DNA of 64,000 nucleotides from an uncultured Carboxylicivirga sp. (lineage in GTDB: Bacteria; Bacteroidota; Bacteroidia; Bacteroidales; Marinilabiliaceae). Within the stretch, counting starts at the first letter, position 1; every line of letters starts with the position of its first letter. Made by a program: the position numbers and the translations under genes. The notes under the pieces are model-generated. The model was not told where the DNA came from. It searched no databases and saw nothing but the letters and a program-made list of their open reading frames with translations. The stretch spans positions 62,001-126,000 of the forward strand of contig CANNEA010000010.1 of NCBI GenBank assembly GCA_947503525.1. The letters are read 5' to 3'. Below, piece after piece: positions 1 to 8,756 of the stretch.

Positions 1-832
1 CTCCTAGAAACAGATTACCGTCAATTTTACAATAATTACCATGACGCATCACAACCGAACCTTCGCAACGGTCGAACACATTGTCATTAAATTCATTAAA
101 ATTTGTTTTATTGGAGATTACTTCAACTTCACCATTACATTCTTCAAAATAGTTATTCGCTACAGTAGTGTAACCGGGCGACATTGAACTAAAACTATCT
201 CCCAATTGAATGGTTTCCGCTTTAGGTCCACCCTTTCGCGGACGTGGCCCAAAATGGTTATATACAATCTGGTGGTAGTTATTAATATTTCGATTACCCT
301 TTATATCAACTCTTAATGTAGGTCCCTCATTTGATTTCCCACTCAGGTAACAATGATCCATTTGATTAAAACGACCAAAGAACTCCACCCAGTGGTCTGA
401 ACGATCACGGCTCATCTGATTGAAATCTTCAATAACACATTCTGTAATGCGACAATGATTAGCCACTTTGGTTTTAGAAATCTTATATTGGATAACATTT
501 TTAGTTGGTGTGTAACCATTTCTAAAATACAATCCTTTTACCACCAGGTAATCGCCACCTAATTCCAAATTAGATTGTCCCTCAATAAAAACTTCCCCTA
601 TGGTTTCGGCTTGTAAGGTTATCGGGTTTGCCTCTGTGCCTTTGCCAAAGAATTCAATCTCTACATCCGTCCACACACCATTGGCCATAACAATGTTATC
701 GCCAGCCTTAGCCTCTTTAATAGCTTTATGCAGTTCATCTGCATTGTTAACTAATATTTCATTTTTGCCTGGCTGACATGCAAGCATTAATGGTAATAAA
801 ACTCCAATGAAAAACACTTTTTTAATCATCAT
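1..832 (-). CDS. PL6 family alginate lyase (chondroitinase B-like), C-terminus outside window
   Basis: Seen by translating the minus strand: an ATG at 832 (a second ATG at 829) opens a frame that runs off the left edge. The product starts with a hydrophobic segment ending in a lipobox-like LMLAC, so it should be a lipoprotein. It then has the repeated short beta-strand pattern of a right-handed beta-helix. Near the left edge it carries VISNKT followed by VMRHGNYC; these Lys and Arg positions correspond to the catalytic Lys and Arg of the PL6 family, and the same pair occurs in the PL6 gene at 16905-18686. It is the last visible gene of the alginate cluster. Family call is strong; endo or exo mode and exact substrate (polyMG, polyG) cannot be read. 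Confidence 0.85.
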   Translation of the reverse strand, partial: MMIKKVFFIGVLLPLMLACQPGKNEILVNNADELHKAIKEAKAGDNIVMANGVWTDVEIEFFGKGTEANPITLQAETIGEVFIEGQSNLELGGDYLVVKGLYFRNGYTPTKNVIQYKISKTKVANHCRITECVIEDFNQMSRDRSDHWVEFFGRFNQMDHCYLSGKSNEGPTLRVDIKGNRNINNYHQIVYNHFGPRPRKGGPKAETIQLGDSFSSMSPGYTTVANNYFEECNGEVEVISNKTNFNEFNDNVFDRCEGSVVMRHGNYCKIDGNLFLG

Positions 833-872
833 TGCACTTATTTTTGAATCTTTATCAAAAGAATATAATCAA

Positions 873-1925
873 TTAGTAGACACACATTTTCCCAGTTTGA
901 TAGCTAGCGTCTTCCGAAACCAAGGTTACGAAATACATACCTTTTTCAAACCCACTTAGCGCCAATCTATCCTTATCACTATTTACTACGCTTTGCACCA
1001 AAACACCTGTTTGATTGTATACATAAACATCTTGCCCTCTAACATTTGATAACTCAAAGCTCCCCTTATTGGGATTTGGCATAATGTTAAAATCTGGCTT
1101 TACCCTTGTTTTACCAATCGAGGTATTATCCAATTCATGAATTGAAAAGTTAGCAAATAATACTTGTTCATCTTTCAGGTCAACCGCATTATTCAAACTA
1201 CGGTAAATGCCCCACTTGGGACGCAGAAAATCAGCATCCGTTTTCCACATTCTAATGTCGTCATTACTATAATCAAACAATACTTCAGCATCCGGAAATG
1301 CTTTAATCAATATTTTATAACTACCGTCTTCACCAAAAACAACTTCTTCTATTACCTCAACCCACTGTCCTTTAAAATCCTCCAAATCCACTTTAGTAAT
1401 GGTGGTTTGGCTGGTAAATTCGGCATATCTCAATTCTAATTTATCAGGAGTTCCTTTACGTGCCGTTAAAGTAATTAGTGGCATACTTTCTTCGGAACCT
1501 CCAACCGCCTTAAGTTGATGCAAATGTGTAAAACTAGAGCTGGCTGCAAAATCCGAAGCCAGCTTGAATTTCCATTTATACTCTACCTTTTCACCTTCTA
1601 TGGCCTTTAAATTATCTGGCGATTTATCGTAGGTCTTTATTTCAACCCTTTGTCTGTCGTAATTTTTGCATCTGTCTGAATCCTCATCTTTATGAATATG
1701 AAATCGGAATACATATTGGTCAAGTGTATTATCAAACACTTGATCAATGTGTGGTCCAAATTCTACATGATCACAATCAGGCACTTCAACTACATCGTAG
1801 CCTGGCGCCAAAACAGAATTAATCAAACTATAAGTATCCGTTTGACCATCAGCATCGAGCATTACTTGCGCAAACAAGCCTGAACAAATACAACTTAAAG
1901 TAAAAAAAGCACAAAGTAATTTCAT
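873..1925 (-). CDS. Secreted jelly-roll polysaccharide lyase-like protein with T9SS tail
   Basis: 350 residues. Residues 1-19 form a signal peptide (cut near FAQ). Residues about 60-265 alternate beta strands and contain RQRVEIKTY, a WKFKL strand, FTHLHQLK and a KWGIYRS strand, a pattern like concanavalin-type heparin/alginate lyase jelly rolls, but the PL7 signatures (RSELR, QIH, YFKAGxYxQ) are absent. Residues about 280-350 read as a type A T9SS sorting domain (IMPNPNKGSFEL, then a GMYFVTL strand). Its place in the alginate operon suggests it acts on alginate or on a co-occurring polysaccharide. It could instead be a non-catalytic binding protein. Confident about secretion and fold class, not about activity. 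Confidence 0.6.
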   Translation of the reverse strand: MKLLCAFFTLSCICSGLFAQVMLDADGQTDTYSLINSVLAPGYDVVEVPDCDHVEFGPHIDQVFDNTLDQYVFRFHIHKDEDSDRCKNYDRQRVEIKTYDKSPDNLKAIEGEKVEYKWKFKLASDFAASSSFTHLHQLKAVGGSEESMPLITLTARKGTPDKLELRYAEFTSQTTITKVDLEDFKGQWVEVIEEVVFGEDGSYKILIKAFPDAEVLFDYSNDDIRMWKTDADFLRPKWGIYRSLNNAVDLKDEQVLFANFSIHELDNTSIGKTRVKPDFNIMPNPNKGSFELSNVRGQDVYVYNQTGVLVQSVVNSDKDRLALSGFEKGMYFVTLVSEDASYQTGKMCVY

Positions 1926-1943
1926 CGTTTTCCCTTAAGCTTA

Positions 1944-2693
1944 CTAATTAAACATCCACAACTTAAAAGCCATAATTACAATGGCCAATAATAATATACG
2001 CTTAATCCATTTATCTCCTTTTTTAACGGTGAAAGTACTGCCCAACCATCCTCCGGTAGCATTACCCACTGCTAAAATTAATCCGGCTTTCCAATCAATC
2101 AAATCCTGATATATAAAAACACCCAAAGCCGATAAGGTGTATATAAGAGCAATAGTGACTTTTATGCTATTGGTTTTTACCAGCGAAAAGCCATTAATTT
2201 TTACAAGCGCAAGCATTATGATGAAGCCAATACCTGCATGAAGAAAACCACCATAAATACCAATAAAGAAAAAAGCTATGAATCCGAAGCCTTTTCTTTT
2301 TATCGACAATTTTTCACCACTACCATTGCTATAATCAGGATTGAACAACAATAAAATGGCAACTATCACCATTACAACGGATAAAATACGATTGAACAGC
2401 TTTTCTGGAATATCGATAGCCAGATTTGCTCCGATTATTGCTCCAATTAAAGCAGCAAGGCCAAGATAAACTCCATATTTTCCGGGTGATACTTTCTTCT
2501 TTTTAAAATTGGCAACTGCCACAACATTTTGTGCCAGTAAAGCAATTCGATTGGTGGCATTAGCGACAACAGGAGGAAGACCAAGAAAAATCATGAGTGG
2601 AAGTGTAACTAAAGATCCCCCTCCTGCTACTACATTAATGAAACCTGCTCCCGTTCCAGCAAGAACAAGGAGCAAGTAATCAAATAAATCCAA
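1944..2693 (-). CDS. TauE/SafE family membrane permease
   Basis: 249 residues, almost entirely hydrophobic, with about eight membrane segments and the TauE/SafE hallmark N-terminus (GTGAGFINVVAGGGSLVTLP), repeated in weaker form after residue 130 (GIYGGFLHAGIGF). The family moves sulfite, sulfoacetate or other small organic anions. The start is probably a TTG at 2693, because the frame has no ATG between an upstream stop and the first helix. It lies 36 bases after the SDR gene and 18 bases before the lyase-like gene, so it is probably cotranscribed with the alginate genes. The substrate is unknown; its location suggests an organic anion linked to uronate breakdown, which is inference. Confidence 0.8.
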   Translation of the reverse strand: MDLFDYLLLVLAGTGAGFINVVAGGGSLVTLPLMIFLGLPPVVANATNRIALLAQNVVAVANFKKKKVSPGKYGVYLGLAALIGAIIGANLAIDIPEKLFNRILSVVMVIVAILLLFNPDYSNGSGEKLSIKRKGFGFIAFFFIGIYGGFLHAGIGFIIMLALVKINGFSLVKTNSIKVTIALIYTLSALGVFIYQDLIDWKAGLILAVGNATGGWLGSTFTVKKGDKWIKRILLLAIVIMAFKLWMFN

Positions 2694-2729
2694 AATGTGT
2701 ATTTAAGATAACTCTATAAAAATCATATC

Positions 2730-3491
2730 TTATATTCCTAAAGCTTGTCCTCCTCCAATCTGAATTGTTTCAGCTGTAATAAATGAAGCATCTTTACTTG
2801 CTAAGAAAGATACAACTGATGCTACTTCTTCAGGTTGTCCTAATCTACCTAACAATACACTGTTTGCCCATGAAGCAAAAACTTCTGGCTTAGTCGCTTT
2901 AATTTGAGCATGGAAAGGCGTATCGATAGTACCAGGCGATACTGCGTTTACTCTAATTCCATATTCAGCTAAATCTTTAGCTAAGGCCCTAGTTATCGAT
3001 TGCACTCCTCCTTTAGATACTGAATAGATGCCTGCACCAGGTCCTGCACCATTCCAAGCAGCATTTGAAGTGTAATTAATAATCGATGCGTTTTCTCCTT
3101 TTTTAAGGAAAGGAATTGCTGCTCTTGAAGCAAAAAATACTGAATCTAAGTTTAAAGCCATAACAAATCTGTATTGTTCAGTTGTCATTTCTTCAAATCT
3201 AGCCCTTACACCAATACCACCTGCATTGTTTACAAGGACATCAATTTTACCGTATTTTTCGCCAATTTTAGTAATATTTTCAGTAACAGCATCGTCCTTT
3301 GTTACGTCAAATCCAATGTACTCAGCCGTGATACCTTCTGCCGCAAGTTCTTTTACTTTTTCAGCTCCTACTTCATCTTCAATACCATTTAGAACTACGG
3401 CATATCCGTCTTTTCCTAATTTTTTTGCTACTTCAAAACCAATTCCTCCAGTCGCGCCTGTTACGACAGCTACTTTACCTTTTAAATCCAT
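2730..3491 (-). CDS. SDR oxidoreductase, probable DEH reductase of alginate catabolism
   Basis: 253 residues, a classical short-chain dehydrogenase. TGATGGIG at 11-18 binds the dinucleotide, NNAG is at 88-91, and the catalytic Ser142, Tyr156 and Lys160 (YSVSK) are in place. The C-terminal GGG turn typical of classical SDRs is present. In alginate pathways an SDR reduces 4-deoxy-L-erythro-5-hexoseulose uronate (DEH) to 2-keto-3-deoxygluconate; the placement next to kdgF, a uronate carrier and three lyase genes makes that the best assignment. NADH or NADPH preference is not certain; Asn35 and Gly36 after the second strand do not show a clear Asp or Arg determinant. Confidence 0.85.
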   Translation of the reverse strand: MDLKGKVAVVTGATGGIGFEVAKKLGKDGYAVVLNGIEDEVGAEKVKELAAEGITAEYIGFDVTKDDAVTENITKIGEKYGKIDVLVNNAGGIGVRARFEEMTTEQYRFVMALNLDSVFFASRAAIPFLKKGENASIINYTSNAAWNGAGPGAGIYSVSKGGVQSITRALAKDLAEYGIRVNAVSPGTIDTPFHAQIKATKPEVFASWANSVLLGRLGQPEEVASVVSFLASKDASFITAETIQIGGGQALGI

Positions 3492-3574
3492 GTTTATATA
3501 TTTAAAATATTTTTAATTTAAAACTCTTCGGTTGTAAACAACCTTCTATTTATTAAATACTCCTTTAATAATTC

Positions 3575-4861
3575 TTACTCAACAGATTTGATATTTCTCG
3601 CAAAAAAGAAAATGGCAAATATACCTAGTGGCACAAAAACACCAATTGCTACAAATATTGGATTGTAACCAAATGCATCCACTACTTTCGGTACGATCCA
3701 GTTCATTACAATAACCGAGAAAACACCAACCATTCCACCTAATCCGGCCAACGAACCAACTGATTTTCCACCAAAGAAATCACTTGGTAGCGTTTGTACA
3801 TTACCAATGGCAAACTGAAAACCAAACAACACAAAGAATACGATAGATACAAATACGATAGCTGTATTACCGAATAAAACAGTTGCTACAAGACCAAGGA
3901 ACATAATAATTCCACCAATCAAAATTGTGGTTTTCCGTCCTTTGTTAATGGAATTGCTTTTTGAAATAATACGTCCCGAAACATAACCTCCGGCAATACT
4001 ACCTAAGGCAGCACCTACATAAGGAACCCAGGCAAACATTCCAACTTGCTTCACATCAAAGCCGTAAACATCAAATAAATAAATAGGCATCCAACCAACA
4101 AACAACCACCAAATTGGCTCTAAAAAGAAACGTCCTACAACTATCGCCCACGATTCGCGGTAACTAAGTATTTCTCTTAAACTTTTCCCTTTTGTTTCAC
4201 TGGTATCATTTTTATCAGCCTCACTCTGCCCATCTAAAATATAATCACGCTCTTCTTTGGTTATCCAAGGGTGGCTTTTAGGACCTGCTTTATTAATTAG
4301 CAACCAAGGAATTATCCAAATAATACCAAAGGAACCAATAACCATGAAAGTTGTTTTCCAACCGTAAGCTACAAACAAGGTAGCAATAAATATAGGCGCA
4401 ATCACTGATCCTATTGAAGCTCCGGCATTAAAGAGACCTTGAGCAATGGCTCGTTCTTTTATCGGAAACCATTCAGCATTACTTTTAACGGCTCCGGGCC
4501 AATTACCTGCCTCTGAAAAGCCAAGTAAACTTCGGAATATACTAATGGATAAAAATCCCCTTACTGTAGAATGTAAAAAAGAAGAAAGTCCCCAAACCCC
4601 GATAGATAATACATACCCAATTCGAGTACCTACTTTATCAAATATCTTACCGGTGAATAGCTGTCCTAAAGCGTAAAACACCATAAAAATATTTAATATA
4701 TTTCCATAGTCATCTTTGGTTAAATCTAAAGATTGTGCAATGGAACCTTCTACATTTTCGTTACCCCACATAATAGACAGGGCACTTCTGTCGATATAGT
4801 TAATTACTGTGGCTAAAAAAATCAACCCAATAATTACCCAACGTAATCCTTTAATCTTCAT
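3575..4861 (-). CDS. MFS transporter, anion:cation symporter type (hexuronate/DEH)
   Basis: 428 residues with twelve predicted membrane helices and the MFS loop motif GKIFDKVGTRIG after helix 2. The N-terminal RWVIIGLIFLATVINYIDRSALS is typical of the ExuT/GudP anion:cation symporter group that carries hexuronates and sugar acids. It sits 5 bases after kdgF and 83 bases ahead of the SDR, so it very likely carries unsaturated uronate or DEH from the periplasm, where PL17 acts, into the cytoplasm. Substrate assignment is from context. Confidence 0.88.
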   Translation of the reverse strand: MKIKGLRWVIIGLIFLATVINYIDRSALSIMWGNENVEGSIAQSLDLTKDDYGNILNIFMVFYALGQLFTGKIFDKVGTRIGYVLSIGVWGLSSFLHSTVRGFLSISIFRSLLGFSEAGNWPGAVKSNAEWFPIKERAIAQGLFNAGASIGSVIAPIFIATLFVAYGWKTTFMVIGSFGIIWIIPWLLINKAGPKSHPWITKEERDYILDGQSEADKNDTSETKGKSLREILSYRESWAIVVGRFFLEPIWWLFVGWMPIYLFDVYGFDVKQVGMFAWVPYVGAALGSIAGGYVSGRIISKSNSINKGRKTTILIGGIIMFLGLVATVLFGNTAIVFVSIVFFVLFGFQFAIGNVQTLPSDFFGGKSVGSLAGLGGMVGVFSVIVMNWIVPKVVDAFGYNPIFVAIGVFVPLGIFAIFFFARNIKSVE

Positions 4862-4866
4862 ATTAG

Positions 4867-5241
4867 TTATTTTTTATCTCCAAAGTATGATACAGCGTTA
4901 CCTTGAAGAAAATCTTCACGTACCGGACTAAATACATCAATAAGAATACCTGCTTCTAAGCATAAAGCGCCATGAACCAAATTTGGCTCGATATACACTC
5001 CATCTCCACCTTCTACAATTTGCTTCTCCCCATCGATAGTAAATTCGAACTTACCCGACACACAATAGGTAGCCTGAGTATGAAAATGATCATGTGGAGT
5101 TCCTTCTGCACCTTTTTCAAACTTCACCTGAACCATCATAATTTGGTTATCGTAACCCAAGAACTTACGTGATACACCACCACCAAGTTCTTCCCAATCC
5201 ATGTCTTTAGTTTTGATAAATTTTTCACTAAATCTCTTCAT
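4867..5241 (-). CDS. kdgF: KdgF-type cupin, unsaturated uronate to DEH conversion
   Basis: 124 residues, one small cupin barrel. His50, His52, Gln56 and His90 form the expected metal site (PHDHFHTQ, then LVHGALC), and the IDVFSPVREDFL tail is characteristic of KdgF. The family opens the ring of 4,5-unsaturated uronates made by lyases, giving the linear ketouronate DEH. No signal peptide is seen, so the enzyme is cytoplasmic. It lies between PL17 and the MFS carrier in the same direction, consistent with handling the PL17 product. Confidence 0.9.
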   Translation of the reverse strand: MKRFSEKFIKTKDMDWEELGGGVSRKFLGYDNQIMMVQVKFEKGAEGTPHDHFHTQATYCVSGKFEFTIDGEKQIVEGGDGVYIEPNLVHGALCLEAGILIDVFSPVREDFLQGNAVSYFGDKK

Positions 5242-5277
5242 CGCATTTTCCTTTTATTATGAATACTTTTAAGTCAT

Positions 5278-7500
5278 TTATTGAAACAAGGCATAAGGTC
5301 CTTGCCACTTATATTGTTTTTCGCCACAATCGATCTGATGCTCTTTTAATTGATCATTCTCTGTATTACACACCACTAAAACACGTTTATTCCCTGAAGT
5401 GAAATTCATTTGAACAACGGTGTAATTATCATTGTCGCATAGCGTTTCAACACTCTCCAAATTACCTCTTAAGTTTTCTACTACTTCGGTTACAGGGTGT
5501 TTGCTTCCATGTACCTCAATGGCTGATACAAGAACTGTTGATGCAGCATTTTTTCTACGCACTATAATGGATGGCTCATTTCGAAGGCTAAACTCAGGAT
5601 CATTGGCTCCCAAACGGGTGTAAAGAATTTCATCCCCTTTTTGAGTTTCATTTAGTATCGAATAAAAACGCCCGTCATTCAACCAAACCATTTTATTAAG
5701 TTTATCTGAAGCAGATGCCTTACCTTCAAGCCATAAATGCTGATAACCTTGATCATTGCCTAATGCACTCTTGGATTCAGTAGATGCTTCGTAATCAATG
5801 TTTGAATCCATAAACTGTCCCAAATAATGAAATGGAAGATCGTAGTTATGCTTACTGTCTGCTTTTACCTTAAGCACATCCAACACTATGGAATGCTCAA
5901 TTTCTTCACCATCTTGAATTAAGGCAACTGTGCGTTGAACATTCATCCCATCATAGGCATAATTTTCTTTGGCACTCATCACCTTAACATTCGGATTATC
6001 CGCATTAAAAAACCATGGTTCAGCCGATGTAAGAGAAGCCGTTTTCAATTTTCCATTGAATTGGGTTTTTTCATCAACAACCAAGGTGTTGTGTGCTATG
6101 GTTTGCTTAGCCCAGGTTTTATTCTCAGGCAAATATCTACCACCATGTTTATATTCCACATTGACGTAACGCGCCGCTCCATAATCCTGAAGTATTTCTT
6201 TACCTCCATCGTATAGCTGAATGGTTAAACGATCAAAATGACCATGTCCCATCCCTTGCGACGCATATTTCATGATAACACATTGCTCATCTTTACCACT
6301 ACCAGAACGCAATACACCAACTGCACCCTGTTGTCCTTTGGGACCGTCAGTGAACTCCTTTGATTCCCACACAAACGGTTTGGCCTCTGCATTTTTTAAG
6401 GCTCTGGCTACAGCTAAGCCTGCATCTGAAATAATAACTGTATTCTGTTCCTTTGCAATACTTAATAATTCCTTTTGCGATGGATCGGCAGCATAAACGA
6501 TATCCACCGCATGTACCAATTCGGTAGCCATATACGACATACTTTTTAAGGCATCATTAAACGGAAAAAATCGACCCTCAGTATTGGTAAGTTGCAAGGT
6601 AGCCAACACCGCCTTTTTAAGAATTTCATCGCGATATTCGAATATTTTTAATTCAGGCTTATTATTATTAATGGCTTGAGCAAACAACATATATGGCATT
6701 AAAGCATAACGTTGATAATACGGACCTTCGGTATAATATCCATCAGGCGAAAACAACTGATCTAACTGCGTTAGAAAACCAGCGCCTACTTCCTCGTCTT
6801 TCGGTCCTGTTTCAACACCATATAAAGCGCGCTGAACCATTTCTTCATTATCAATAGCAAAACCAGTCATGCCAACAGCGGCAGCTGCCCACACGCCGTG
6901 ATTATGCACACGGTTAAATACTTTTGGTGTTTCTACTGACAAGAAATCAGCATATGGAATTAGTAATTTATTCTCAATAATTTCTTTCTCTTGGGAGGAT
7001 AAATCGTCAACCACGCAATCGTAGGCTTGACTTACATATACTAACCATACAGCTTCATTCAAGGATTGCCAAAACAGTTTTCCAGGTGCATAGGATTTTT
7101 GAACAGGATGCATTCCAAGTTCCGGATACATTTCTGCATACTTCAATAATACATCACGAACGTAGAGCTTATATTTTTCTTCGCCGGTTAATTGCCATAA
7201 TACACCCGCCCCTTTCATGGTAAGGTAATTTTGTTTATGACGATTATGCGTATAACCTCCAGCCGGGTCTTTAGGTACAGGCACCAATATACCTTTCTCT
7301 ATATCCGAATTTACCACTGAAATAAGCTCATTAATCGAGGCCTCTAACATAGGTAAACCTTTATACTCAGCTTTGATAGCATTCACAACCTGACCTGTTA
7401 AAATCAAAGATGGCTTACCTTCTGAATTAGCAGGCTTGTCACATGAATAATTTAACAATGTGATGAGAATACTTACAAACAAGACTATTATTAATCGCAT
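5278..7500 (-). CDS. PL17 oligoalginate lyase (lipoprotein)
   Basis: 740 residues. The N-terminal hydrophobic segment ends at Cys20, a plausible though not perfect lipobox (NYSC), so it is probably anchored in the periplasm. An alpha-toroid alginate-lyase domain spans roughly residues 30-370 and carries the VHNHGVW motif with Asn200-His201 and the GPYYQRY motif with Tyr261/Tyr262, which match the active-site Asn, His and Tyr of characterised PL17 exolyases. A heparinase II/III-like beta domain follows, with GMGHGHFDRL and TIAHNTLVVD. PL17 enzymes release unsaturated monouronate from alginate oligomers. It lies directly upstream of kdgF. A hairpin just before the gene (7539-7595) may reduce read-through from the PL7 gene. 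Confidence 0.93.
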   Translation of the reverse strand: MRLIIVLFVSILITLLNYSCDKPANSEGKPSLILTGQVVNAIKAEYKGLPMLEASINELISVVNSDIEKGILVPVPKDPAGGYTHNRHKQNYLTMKGAGVLWQLTGEEKYKLYVRDVLLKYAEMYPELGMHPVQKSYAPGKLFWQSLNEAVWLVYVSQAYDCVVDDLSSQEKEIIENKLLIPYADFLSVETPKVFNRVHNHGVWAAAAVGMTGFAIDNEEMVQRALYGVETGPKDEEVGAGFLTQLDQLFSPDGYYTEGPYYQRYALMPYMLFAQAINNNKPELKIFEYRDEILKKAVLATLQLTNTEGRFFPFNDALKSMSYMATELVHAVDIVYAADPSQKELLSIAKEQNTVIISDAGLAVARALKNAEAKPFVWESKEFTDGPKGQQGAVGVLRSGSGKDEQCVIMKYASQGMGHGHFDRLTIQLYDGGKEILQDYGAARYVNVEYKHGGRYLPENKTWAKQTIAHNTLVVDEKTQFNGKLKTASLTSAEPWFFNADNPNVKVMSAKENYAYDGMNVQRTVALIQDGEEIEHSIVLDVLKVKADSKHNYDLPFHYLGQFMDSNIDYEASTESKSALGNDQGYQHLWLEGKASASDKLNKMVWLNDGRFYSILNETQKGDEILYTRLGANDPEFSLRNEPSIIVRRKNAASTVLVSAIEVHGSKHPVTEVVENLRGNLESVETLCDNDNYTVVQMNFTSGNKRVLVVCNTENDQLKEHQIDCGEKQYKWQGPYALFQ

Positions 7501-7538
7501 ATAACTCTAATTAATTTATGTGTTTTCCCGAAAATAAA

Positions 7539-7595
7539 AGCGGCCTGATGGACAACTAATGCACGCAACCTTAAGTCAATAACCATCAAGCCGCT
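7539..7595 (-). terminator. Large hairpin between PL7 and PL17 genes, terminator or attenuator
   Basis: Two 13-base arms (AGCGGCCTGATGG at 7539-7551 and CCATCAAGCCGCT at 7583-7595) are complementary except for one pair. Read on the minus strand the stem is followed by TTTTATTTT. The loop is long (31 bases), so it may act as a partial terminator or as an mRNA-processing or stability element between the two lyase cistrons. Confidence 0.55.
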
Positions 7596-7718
7596 CTCTC
7601 CTCCAAGAAAATCTAAAAAAGCAATAAACAATAGCAGCCTATATCCGTTGGTACAGGATTACTATTGAAAAATTTATAATGTTTCACGTCTAATACAAAG
7701 TACTTTACTTTTGAAAAA

Positions 7719-8636
7719 TTAATGGCTGACACTTAACTCATAAAACCTTACAGTTGAAAAAGCACCTTCATCTCTGGTTTGAAAATAGTTTCCAGCTTTA
7801 AAGTAGTTTTCAAAAATGCCCCATTTCTCGATGTGCATATCTTCGTAAACTTTAAATTCGGTTTTATTTAAAACAATAACCATTTTACCCTCAGAAACTT
7901 TAACCTCTAAAGTGAACTTTCTAAATCCAACTTCTTGTTCAAAATTGAAGCCTTTATCATCTCCCCAAGCATCTTCATGAAGCATCTCTTCATATGAAGC
8001 ATTTCTATTTTTAAGCACCTTTGTTTTAACTCGTATTTTACCTTTATCCCAGTAAATTTTTAAAATTGGTGGTGCATTATTATCATCAGCTCCTATCAAA
8101 TCACGCTGCTCATTTGTTAACCTGCCATGAATCTGCATAATAATAGTTCTATGGTATTTACCATCTGAATCTCTGGATGTTGCCTCCATCGCTAATTTCC
8201 CCTTCATATAGGCACCATCTTTGAAGGTCCAGTTCACATTGTTTTCACCCGGAACCATTTGCTCTCTTAATTCTGAACGAGAATATTTAGTATTCTTGGT
8301 TGTAGAAGCAGTTGGCTTTGCATGAAATACGATAGCACCTCTTGTAGAGTCAATATACATATAAGGTTTAGCTATTTCCATTGATGCAAAATTCAAAATC
8401 TCAGGTGGTTCTATTTCAAAAGGTTTCCCAGCATCGTTAGTAACAGGTAAAGTAACTTTCCAATGGCTCAAATCTATATTTGGAAGCTTAACTTTCTTCT
8501 TTTTTTTCTTTTTGTCTCGTTTTTCAATTTTACTTTCCGATTCAGTGACGCCAATTTTCTTGGTAAGAGAAGTAGCATTAAAAGATAGAAATATTGTTAA
8601 TACAATTATTAATAGCTCTTTTCGGAAATTTTTCAT
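7719..8636 (-). CDS. PL7 alginate lyase
   Basis: 305 residues with a signal peptide (1 to about 22) and no lipobox. The three PL7 signatures are intact: RSELR at 120-124, QIH at 168-170 and YFKAGNYFQ at 278-286. The Arg, Gln, His and Tyr of these motifs make up the active site. QIH rather than QVH is associated in the family with activity on polyG or polyMG blocks, but that is only a tendency. A Lys-rich run at residues 40-50 separates the signal peptide from the jelly roll and is probably a flexible linker. It lies in the alginate operon after the two binding lipoproteins. Confidence 0.95.
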   Translation of the reverse strand: MKNFRKELLIIVLTIFLSFNATSLTKKIGVTESESKIEKRDKKKKKKKVKLPNIDLSHWKVTLPVTNDAGKPFEIEPPEILNFASMEIAKPYMYIDSTRGAIVFHAKPTASTTKNTKYSRSELREQMVPGENNVNWTFKDGAYMKGKLAMEATSRDSDGKYHRTIIMQIHGRLTNEQRDLIGADDNNAPPILKIYWDKGKIRVKTKVLKNRNASYEEMLHEDAWGDDKGFNFEQEVGFRKFTLEVKVSEGKMVIVLNKTEFKVYEDMHIEKWGIFENYFKAGNYFQTRDEGAFSTVRFYELSVSH

Positions 8637-8670
8637 CTTTTATAATTGTTTAAGGTAATACATAGAACTC

Positions 8671-8728
8671 CCATGAGAATATTCTCACAATTGCCATTGT
8701 GGCTCGTGTGTGAAAAATTTTCTCATGG
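8671..8728 (-). other. Nested inverted repeats in the lipoprotein-PL7 spacer
   Basis: Outer arms CCATGAGAA (8671-8679) and TTCTCATGG (8720-8728) are exact complements. Inside them CACAAT (8686-8691) and ATTGTG (8696-8701) form a second exact hairpin with a 4-base loop, and TGAGAATATTCTCA (8674-8687) is a perfect 14-base palindrome. There is no U-run on the minus strand, so this is more likely an mRNA structure that separates or stabilises cistrons than an intrinsic terminator. Confidence 0.5.
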
Positions 8729-8756
8729 TCGTTCCATTTTGAATTATTTTATAATT

